Program-made: the position numbers and the translations under genes
Notes under the pieces: generated by a model
Database searches by the model: none
What the model was told of the DNA's origin: nothing
The model's input: the letters and a program-made list of their open reading frames with translations, nothing else
NCBI RefSeq assembly: GCF_020515625.1
Contig: NZ_JAIWPJ010000003.1
Span: 496,001 to 560,000 of the forward strand
Direction of reading: 5' to 3'
From: Natrinema amylolyticum
Lineage (GTDB): Archaea > Halobacteriota > Halobacteria > Halobacteriales > Natrialbaceae
DNA length: 64,000 bases
In this document: piece after piece, positions 43,929 through 50,306 of the stretch
Numbering within the stretch: position 1 is the stretch's first letter
How the letters are laid out: each line of letters begins with the position of its first letter

Positions 43929-45092
43929 CTAGCGGACGGCCCCCGTCTCGCGGAGGTCGGCCCGCTCGCTCTCGTCGTACCCGACCTCCGCGAGCAGTTC
44001 GTCGGTATGCTCCCCGTGGGCCGGCACCGACTCGTCGCGGTGCTCCGGGACGTTCGTCCCCGTCGCGGGGAAGCCCACCCGCGGCGGCGCGTCGTCCGGC
44101 CGCTCGATCAGCCCGCGGGCCTCGAGCTGCGGGTGTTCGACGGCTTCGGCCGGCGTACACACCGGCCCGGTCATCGTCTCGTCGCTCAGGTCCGCGAGCC
44201 AGGCGTCCCGCGACCGGCTCGCGAACAGCGCCTCGAGTTCCTCGCGGACGGCCGCCAGCTCGGCCGGGTCGTCGGTCCCGTGGGCGTCGATCAGTTCCTC
44301 GCGGTCGACCTCCTCGCAGAAGGCGGTCCAGAACTTCGGCTCGAGCGCGGCGAGAGTGACGTATCGCCCGTCGGCGGTCTCGTAGACGTCGTACCAGGGG
44401 AACTCCCCGGTGAGCGCGGTCTCGCCCGGCCGCGGGTCGTCGCCGGTCAGCGCCCCGTGGGCGATCGCCTGCGAGAAGGAGGCGACCACGTCAGTCATGG
44501 CCACGTCGACGTACTCGCCGCCGTTGCCCAGTTCGCGAGACAGGAGGCCGCCGACGATCGAGAAGGCGGCGAACAGGCCGCCGCCGAGATCGCCGATCTG
44601 GTAGCCCGGTATCTGGGGGGCCATCGCCTCGTCCTCTCGAGTCATGTCGAGCAGGCCCGCGACGCCGACGTAGTTGAGGTCGTGGCCCGCGCGCTCGGCG
44701 TACGGGCCAGTCTGTCCGTAGCCCGACAGCGAGCAGTAGACGAGGTCCTCGTTGTGTTCCGCGAGCGTCTCGTAGTCGATCTCGAGACGCTCGGCGACGC
44801 CGGGCCGGAACTGCTCGAAGACGACGTCCGCCTCCTCGACGAGTCGGTAGAAGGCGGCCCGCCCCGCCCCCGATTTCAGGTCGAGCGCGATGCTCCGCTT
44901 GCCGCGATTGACGCTGTCGAACAGCGCGCCGACGTCTCGTTCAGTCATCGGCGGCGTGTGTCGGGCGTAGTCGCCCGCCTCGGTGTCCTCTACCTTGACG
45001 ACGTCGGCACCCGCGTCGGCGAGCAGTTGCGTCGCGTACGGGCCCGGTAGCAGGCGCGAGAGATCGAGTATTCGAACCGAATCGAGCTGCAT
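43929..45092 (-). CDS. CaiB/BaiF family CoA-transferase
   Basis: A 387-residue family III CoA-transferase, moving CoA between acyl-CoA and a free acid without ATP. The N terminus has RILDLSRLLPGPYATQLLADAGADVVKVE, and the catalytic Asp lies in GEYVDVAMTDVVASF (about 195-209). FPWYDVYETADGRYVTLAALE and the C-terminal FPATGTNVPEHRDES segment are typical. Some relatives are alpha-methylacyl-CoA racemases, which share the fold, so either a transferase or a racemase of branched acyl-CoA is possible. It follows the R2lox gene by 75 bases in the same direction. Confidence 0.9.
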   Translation of the reverse strand: MQLDSVRILDLSRLLPGPYATQLLADAGADVVKVEDTEAGDYARHTPPMTERDVGALFDSVNRGKRSIALDLKSGAGRAAFYRLVEEADVVFEQFRPGVAERLEIDYETLAEHNEDLVYCSLSGYGQTGPYAERAGHDLNYVGVAGLLDMTREDEAMAPQIPGYQIGDLGGGLFAAFSIVGGLLSRELGNGGEYVDVAMTDVVASFSQAIAHGALTGDDPRPGETALTGEFPWYDVYETADGRYVTLAALEPKFWTAFCEEVDREELIDAHGTDDPAELAAVREELEALFASRSRDAWLADLSDETMTGPVCTPAEAVEHPQLEARGLIERPDDAPPRVGFPATGTNVPEHRDESVPAHGEHTDELLAEVGYDESERADLRETGAVR

Positions 45093-45167
45093 GGTACCAC
45101 GTCCCGGTCGCCTCTCAAAAGTGTACTGTCCCCAGTCATCCGCACACCGCGCGATCGCGTCGGGTCC

Positions 45168-46100
45168 TCAGTCGTCGCCCTCGAGCGCCACCAGTTCGTC
45201 GACGTCCGGAACGTCCGCCGCGGCGTCCGTGATCTGTCGCATCCGGTCGGTGTGTTTCTCGACCGCGTACTCGGCGAGCTTCCCGTCTTCTAAGCCGACA
45301 CGCTCCTCGGGGTCGTCGGGCTGGAACCGCTCGTCCTCGGTGATCCCCTGTACGAGCGGGACGAGGTCCTCGACCGTCTCCCGGACGAGTTCGGGATCGA
45401 CGCCCTCGGCGATGAGCTTCTTGAGCTGGTTCATCCCGAAGCCGACGTGGCGGCCCTCGTCGCTGCGGATCTTCGTGAAGCCCTGGACGAGCCCCGGCAG
45501 ATGCGGGAGGTCCTCGAAGTCGCCGCCGTAGGAGGTCTGCATCCCGTAGTAGCCCGTCTGCGCGAGGATGCCCTCGACCGTGAGGTGATAGTGGCAGTAC
45601 GCTTTCGCCCGATTTTCGGGGGTGTCCTCCTCGAGCAGCCGGAACTGCGCCTTCCGATTGCGGTCGAACAGCTCGATGTACGGGTCGTTGAACCACCGGT
45701 CGTGGCGGGGGTCCGATCGCTCCCAGCCCAGTTCGTCCTCGACCGTCCAAACGACTTCCCGCCAGTAGCGGTCGAAGAAGTCCGCGTGTTTCGCCTCCTC
45801 GTACAGCTGCGTCGTCAGGAACAGCTGATCGTCGATGTCGTCGAGAACCGCTCCGAGCGGTGCGAGGTCCTCGGTGACGGCGTCCTCGCCCGCCCCGAAC
45901 TTCGCGATGCCGTTGAGCGTGCCGTACCACGATTCTCGGTCGTACTCGTCCGAGGCCTCGATATGGGACAGCAGGTTTTCGACGTCCCGCTCGAGGTCGA
46001 TCTCGCCGGGATCCCAGTGGCGTTCGACCGCATTGCGATAGTAACGGTTCGACCTGGACTCCCGATCCATCATCTCGGTCGGCGTGTACTCAGTTCCCAT
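45168..46100 (-). CDS. R2-like ligand-binding oxidase (R2lox) family protein
   Basis: A 310-residue ferritin-like protein, often mislabelled as ribonucleotide reductase small subunit. Six metal ligands can be placed: E72, E102, H105 (EEAKH), E176, E215 and H218 (DEGRH). V75 (EDAV, three after the first ligand) and Y171 (five before E176) match the Val and Tyr that form an ether crosslink in R2lox, which uses a Mn/Fe site and binds a fatty-acid-like ligand. There is no R1 gene nearby. Placement at the head of a run with CaiB and a fatty acyl-CoA ligase supports an oxidation of a lipid-like substrate, by inference. Confidence 0.85.
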   Translation of the reverse strand: MGTEYTPTEMMDRESRSNRYYRNAVERHWDPGEIDLERDVENLLSHIEASDEYDRESWYGTLNGIAKFGAGEDAVTEDLAPLGAVLDDIDDQLFLTTQLYEEAKHADFFDRYWREVVWTVEDELGWERSDPRHDRWFNDPYIELFDRNRKAQFRLLEEDTPENRAKAYCHYHLTVEGILAQTGYYGMQTSYGGDFEDLPHLPGLVQGFTKIRSDEGRHVGFGMNQLKKLIAEGVDPELVRETVEDLVPLVQGITEDERFQPDDPEERVGLEDGKLAEYAVEKHTDRMRQITDAAADVPDVDELVALEGDD

Positions 46101-46112
46101 ACCACACGGTAT
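46099..46112. promoter_or_regulatory. palindrome at the R2lox start
   Basis: ATACC-ACAC-GGTAT overlaps the start codon and predicted transcription start of the R2lox gene. It is a perfect five-base inverted repeat and a candidate repressor site. Confidence 0.4.
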
Positions 46113-46121
46113 ACGGGGTGA

Positions 46122-46129
46122 CTATTAAA
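46122..46129 (-). promoter_or_regulatory. TATA box of the R2lox operon
   Basis: TTTAATAG on the minus strand is centred 26 bases upstream of the ATG at 46100, giving a leaderless transcript. Confidence 0.6.
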
Positions 46130-46216
46130 TGTGCAGGCGTTGAGACGTCCGCCGGCACCCCCGACGTTCGCTCCGGGTTGACAAGAACTAAGTCGATTCT
46201 CGTGAAGGATGGTGCC

Positions 46217-46954
46217 ATGGCACAACAGAGTGCTGCCGTCGTCGGTGGCGGCATCATGGGCGCCGGTATCGCGCAGGTACTCGCACGGAACGGCTACGAG
46301 GTGGCCGTCCGCGAGATCAACGAGGAGCTGGCCGACGAGGCCCGCGAGCGCGTGATCTCGGGCAACTACGGCCTCGAGGACGCCGTCGAGGGCGGCTATC
46401 TCTCGGAGGAGGAGAAAGACGAGGTCCTCGATCGGATGACGTTCACGACGGACCTCGACGCGGCGACCGACGGCACCGACTTCACAATCGAGGCGGTCAC
46501 GGAGGACCTGGCGATCAAGGGGCAGGTCTTCCGTGATCTCGACGAGGTGACCGACGATCAGCCGCTGTACTCGAACACGAGCGGGTTCGCCGTCACATCG
46601 ATCGCCAACGCCGTCGACGACCCCTCGCGGGTCGCGGTGACGCACTTCTTCAACCCGGTCGCGGTCATGGACATGGTCGAGATCGTGCAAGCGCCCGAGA
46701 CCGACGAGGCCGTCGTCGAGCGCGCCGAGGAACTCGTCGACGAACTCGGGAAGACGCGCGTCACCATCGACGACGACCCCGGCTCCTACGGCTTCCTCGC
46801 GAACCGCTGTCACGCGGCGATGCGCGAAGAGGCCAAGAAGATCGTCGACGAGGGGATCGCCACGGAGGAACAGGTCGACAAGGCGCTCGAGGACGGCTAC
46901 AACCTTCCCGTCGGCCCGTTCTCGCTGGCCGGCATCGGCGAGGAATGGGACTGA
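46217..46954 (+). CDS. 3-hydroxyacyl-CoA dehydrogenase, short form
   Basis: The product has 245 residues from ATG 46217; ATG 46118 would add 33 residues of poor quality. It oxidises 3-hydroxyacyl-CoA to 3-ketoacyl-CoA with NAD+. VVGGGIMGAGIAQ (8-20) binds NAD. S119, H143 and N146 (THFFNPVAVMDMVEIV) form the active site, and the C-terminal domain starts at FLANRCHAAM. The protein ends GPFSLAGIGEEWD, about 35-45 residues earlier than the usual 280-290. It may be a natural short form or may have lost its end next to the repeat region that follows. Confidence 0.88.
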   Translation: MAQQSAAVVGGGIMGAGIAQVLARNGYEVAVREINEELADEARERVISGNYGLEDAVEGGYLSEEEKDEVLDRMTFTTDLDAATDGTDFTIEAVTEDLAIKGQVFRDLDEVTDDQPLYSNTSGFAVTSIANAVDDPSRVAVTHFFNPVAVMDMVEIVQAPETDEAVVERAEELVDELGKTRVTIDDDPGSYGFLANRCHAAMREEAKKIVDEGIATEEQVDKALEDGYNLPVGPFSLAGIGEEWD

Positions 46955-47386
46955 CGTCTCGGTTTGCTCCCGTACGGACTCGGTTCTATTCGGACCGACG
47001 AACCAATATGCGGCGGCGCGCGCTGAACCGCAGTGAGCGACGAGCGAACTGCGGTTCGATACTGCGCGAGGGATGAGCGAAGGAACGGAGTGACTGAGCG
47101 AATCGGTTGGGGAGGACGTGGAATCCCTAGTTGCCACGATAGCAGGATGCGCTTACTCGTCGGTTCTACACACCGCTCAACGAGTATCGTCGACCAAGAT
47201 AGAGTTCGCTGCTATCGTGGCAACTAGGGATTCCACGCCCTCCCCAGCCGATTCGCTCGCTACACTCGCTCATCCCTCGCGCACTGTCATCGGCCGCCCT
47301 CACTATCGTTCGGACGACCGACAGCGCGCGCCACCGCAGGTCGAACATCGGTCGAGAGTGAGACGGCGTTCGCCAGTCTCGCGCCG
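46955..47386. other. 432-base intergenic region holding a long inverted repeat
   Basis: No gene is convincing on either strand. The region between two convergent fatty-acid genes is mostly occupied by the inverted repeat described separately at 47062-47285. Confidence 0.6.
47062..47285. repeat. long interrupted inverted repeat, MITE-like
   Basis: The left arm (47062-47145) and right arm (47209-47285) are inverted copies. The inner 48 bases (47098-47145 against 47209-47256) differ at only two positions; the outer parts differ by small insertions. The 63-base centre contains its own pair TACTCGT (47154-47160) and ACGAGTA (47180-47186). The arms share GGGATTCC, CGCCCTCCCCAGCCGATT and CATCCCTCGCGCA-type strings. 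A partial third copy lies at 25457. No transposase is linked, so it may be a non-autonomous element or a folded RNA. Confidence 0.75.
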
Positions 47387-48184
47387 TTACTTCCCTTCGA
47401 ACTCGGGCTCGCGGTCCTCGGAGAACGCCGCCGCGCCTTCGGCGTGGTCCTCGGTCTCGAGGAGGCCCTCGAAGAGCTGGCGGTCGTACTCCAGCCCCTC
47501 CACGAGCCCGCTATGAACGGCCATGTCGGCGGATTTCTTAATCGCCTGGACGGCCAGCGGTGCCTGGCCGGCCAGATCGGTGACGAACGCGTCGACCTCG
47601 TCTTCGAACTCGTCGTCGGCGTAGACGTGGTTGACGATGCCTTCCTCGCCCGCGCGCTCAGCGGAGATGTGCTCGCCGGTCATCGCCAGCTCCTTTGCGA
47701 CCGCGGGGCCGGCCAGCTTCGTGACGTACTGGACGCCGCCGGCACCGGGGAGGATGCCAAGGTTCACTTCGGGGAAGCCGAACGTCGAGCCCTCGCTGGC
47801 CAGCCGGAAGTCACAGGCCAGCGCGGTCTCCAAGCCGCCGCCGAGACAGTAGCCGTCGATCTTCGCGATGACGGGCGCGGGGAAGTCCCGGATGAAATCG
47901 TAGTGCGAGCGGGCCGAGGAGCCGCCGGCCGACTCCTCGGAGAAACCGCCGATGTCCGCGCCCGCACAGAACGCCTTCTCGCCGGCCCCCTCGAGCACGA
48001 CGGCTCGCAGCGCGACCCCGTCGCGTTCCTCGTTTCGCTCCTCGAGCAGTTCGAGCCCCGCGACAATGTCGTCTCTCAACTGCCCGTTCAGCGCGTTCAA
48101 CGCGTCCGGACGGTTCATCGTGAGCGTGCCGACGCCGCGCTCGTCATCGTACGCTACCAGGACCGTTTCGAGTTCGTCGTCCAT
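47387..48184 (-). CDS. enoyl-CoA hydratase/isomerase (crotonase family)
   Basis: A 265-residue crotonase. The oxyanion-hole segments are AFCAGADIGGF (71-81) and GYCLGGGLETALACD (111-125). The two catalytic glutamates fit E119 and E139 (FGFPEVNLGILPGAGG), so it should hydrate trans-2-enoyl-CoA to the 3S-hydroxyacyl-CoA. This product suits the 3-hydroxyacyl-CoA dehydrogenase encoded convergently at 46217. Length and ends are complete. Confidence 0.93.
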   Translation of the reverse strand: MDDELETVLVAYDDERGVGTLTMNRPDALNALNGQLRDDIVAGLELLEERNEERDGVALRAVVLEGAGEKAFCAGADIGGFSEESAGGSSARSHYDFIRDFPAPVIAKIDGYCLGGGLETALACDFRLASEGSTFGFPEVNLGILPGAGGVQYVTKLAGPAVAKELAMTGEHISAERAGEEGIVNHVYADDEFEDEVDAFVTDLAGQAPLAVQAIKKSADMAVHSGLVEGLEYDRQLFEGLLETEDHAEGAAAFSEDREPEFEGK

Positions 48185-48638
48185 GGACGATGGTCACGGC
48201 CATCGATCAAAAAGGTATACCGTTCGGTTTCGTCTCGAGCGGTGCGAATCGACCGCTCGCGCGCGAATTCGGTCGCTGCCGTCCGCGATCGAGTTCGGTC
48301 GACGAGTTCCGGGACGATTTCCCTGTGGGTGTCTCTCTCTCGGCCGGAACCATCAGTTATGTTTCAATGGTTGAATTCAATCATGTTGATAAGCGAGCCC
48401 GTTCGCTCACCCGATCTCGTTAGCGGAGTCGCACCGGGCGACGAATCCGATGGAGCACGGAAGGACGGCGACGCGACGACCGGTGGGACGCTCGTATCGC
48501 CAGAAGTCGGCCCAGAGAGGGTCCCCATCGATCGCCCATCGAACGAGCACCGGCGAAAAGACGACTCTATTCGTGCCACCGCCCGTCCGGGAACCGAATT
48601 TCGACGAGGCGAACGCCCGTTCCGACGTCGCCGATCGA
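48185..48638. other. 454-base intergenic region with one near-palindrome
   Basis: No gene supported. An 18-base near-palindrome centred on GAATTC (ATGGTTGAATTCAATCAT, 48367-48384) is the only structure seen. It lies about 180 bases upstream of the enoyl-CoA hydratase start and after the stop of the TrpD-like gene. Confidence 0.5.
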
Positions 48639-49706
48639 TCAGAACGCTCGGAGGTCCTCGAGGACGGCCTGCGCGCTGCCGTCCGAAATGACCTCGCGGG
48701 CCCGCTCGAGCCCGTCGTCTAAGCTGTCGACGTCTTGGCGGGCGTACATCCGGAACGCGCCGTTGAGGGCGATGGCGTCGGCGAAGTGGTCCTCGCGGTC
48801 GCCGGCGAGCACCTCCTCGGTGATCGTCGCCGAATCGGCGGTGACGTCGTCGACCTCGAGGTCCTCGTTTTCCATGTCCATGCCGTACTCGGCGGTCTCG
48901 ATCTCGTAGTCCGCTAACTCCTCGCCCTCGTCCCACTCGGCCACCTTCGTATAGCCGGGACGGATGTCGTCGTAGCCCTCCATCCCCTGGAAGAAGATGG
49001 CGCGGGAGTAGTCGAGCTGCGCGCTCTCGTCCATGAGATCGGTCATCTTCTTTGCGAAGGTGAGGTGGTAGAACGAGCCCAGGTGGACGTCGGCGTTCGC
49101 GGGGTTGGCGACGGTTTCGACCGTGTTGACGAACGTCCGCACGCCCATCTCGTCACGTCGGTCATAGAGGTCGTCGACGCCGGGGTTGAACTTCGGCTGG
49201 TAGTAGAAGCCGAAGCCGGTGTCGTCGACCATGTCCGCGCTCTCGTCGGGCTCGAGTTCCGTCCGGACGCCGAGTTCGTCGAGGACGTGCTTGTACGCCG
49301 TGGCCTTCTGCGTCGGAACGCGGTCGCCGGAGTGGGCGACGACGGGGGTCCCCGCGGCGGCGGCGACGATGCCGGCACCGACGCCGAGGACGGCCGAACT
49401 GTGCTTGCCGTCGTAGTTCGCGCCGCAGTCGACCGGATCGCAGTCCGGCTCGGCAGTCACGACCGACTCCTCGCGCATGACGTCGGTGTAGGCCGCCAGC
49501 TCCTCGGGGTTGTTGCGCTTCCAGCGGTTGGCCAGCCAGAACGCGCCGAGCGTGGTCGCGTCCGGTTCGCCCGCCAGAATCCGCTGGAAGGCCTCGCGGG
49601 CCTGCTCGCGGTTCATGTCGTCGGCCGATTTGGGACCCGAGCCGACGACCTCCGTCATCAGGCGTTTCAACGGCCATTCGCCGAATTCCTGCGTTGCCTG
49701 CGCCAT
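48639..49706 (-). CDS. anthranilate phosphoribosyltransferase-like protein (TrpD paralogue)
   Basis: A 355-residue protein from ATG 49706. It has the two-domain plan of nucleoside phosphorylase/TrpD proteins: a helical N domain (NREQAREAFQRILAGEPDATTLGAFWLANRWK) and an alpha/beta domain (SSAVLGVGAGIVAAAAGTPV, then AHSGDRVPTQKATAYKHVLDELGV). The PRPP-binding GTGGD loop of true TrpD is replaced by DCGANYDGK, so anthranilate phosphoribosyl transfer is doubtful. No other trp gene is near. It may act on another amine or a nucleoside; function unproven. Confidence 0.8.
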   Translation of the reverse strand: MAQATQEFGEWPLKRLMTEVVGSGPKSADDMNREQAREAFQRILAGEPDATTLGAFWLANRWKRNNPEELAAYTDVMREESVVTAEPDCDPVDCGANYDGKHSSAVLGVGAGIVAAAAGTPVVAHSGDRVPTQKATAYKHVLDELGVRTELEPDESADMVDDTGFGFYYQPKFNPGVDDLYDRRDEMGVRTFVNTVETVANPANADVHLGSFYHLTFAKKMTDLMDESAQLDYSRAIFFQGMEGYDDIRPGYTKVAEWDEGEELADYEIETAEYGMDMENEDLEVDDVTADSATITEEVLAGDREDHFADAIALNGAFRMYARQDVDSLDDGLERAREVISDGSAQAVLEDLRAF

Positions 49707-50306
49707 GTGTCGCCGTTGGGTCGGCCGGCGCAAAAACCCCCCGTTTCCGGTCCCTCCTCGCCGTCGAATACGGGAGTTCGATCGCCGACGGACGGGACCG
49801 AAAACGGACCTCCGGCCTCGGTTTCACCGCGGCGTCTCGTTCGCGGAGTCGGTGCCAACGGCCCGGCCGCCTCGACGCGCCGCTCGACGGCCCACCGACC
49901 GGCGCGCTACAATAGTACGTGTACTGGTGTGTTCAGAGAAATATTTCACGAGTGAAATGATTATCGGATCGAATTCGCCGAGATGCGAGATGCCCACCGT
50001 TTAGCGTTCGTTTCGTTCCCCTCGTCTGCTCGCCGTCTCCGAGTCTCCTTTCCGTTCCCTTTCCGATTCGATATGGGAGACGACGACGACATCCGATTAC
50101 CTATCGTGTATTTAGGCGCACGCTACTGGAAATAACGGATGGAAACTATCCGGCCGCCAGCGAGGCCGATCCGCGGCGCAGTCGGCTCCGCTCTCGACCG
50201 CCCTGCGCCGCCGATATGGGTCCGTTCCGTTCCTCGAGACGAGCGCTGTAAGATGATATTGAGACCGTCCGGAGACGCGCCGCGAGCGCGAACAGAACGC
50301 ATAGCT
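49707..50306. other. 600-base intergenic region with a perfect palindrome and a TATA-like box
   Basis: The region separates the divergent TrpD-like and surface-protein genes. ATTTCAC-GA-GTGAAAT (49943-49958) is a perfect interrupted palindrome in an AT-rich patch, and AGTAC-GT-GTACT lies just before it (about 49914-49925). TATA-like GTATTTAG is at 50108-50115. An in-frame extension from ATG 50139 into this region is possible but compositionally poor. Confidence 0.5.
49943..49958. promoter_or_regulatory. perfect interrupted palindrome, possible operator
   Basis: ATTTCAC-GA-GTGAAAT, seven-base arms with two-base spacer, within the divergent promoter region of the TrpD-like gene and the DUF4129 surface protein. 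Confidence 0.4.

Noticed and set aside
45168-46100. Ribonucleotide reductase small subunit
   Set aside because: The ligand spacing with Val and Tyr at the crosslink positions and the absence of a large-subunit gene favour R2lox.
50139-50306. Start of the DUF4129 surface protein at ATG 50139
   Set aside because: A TATA-like box fits this start, but the added 56 residues are Arg/Pro-rich with poor codon bias and would bury the signal peptide. It is kept only as an alternative.
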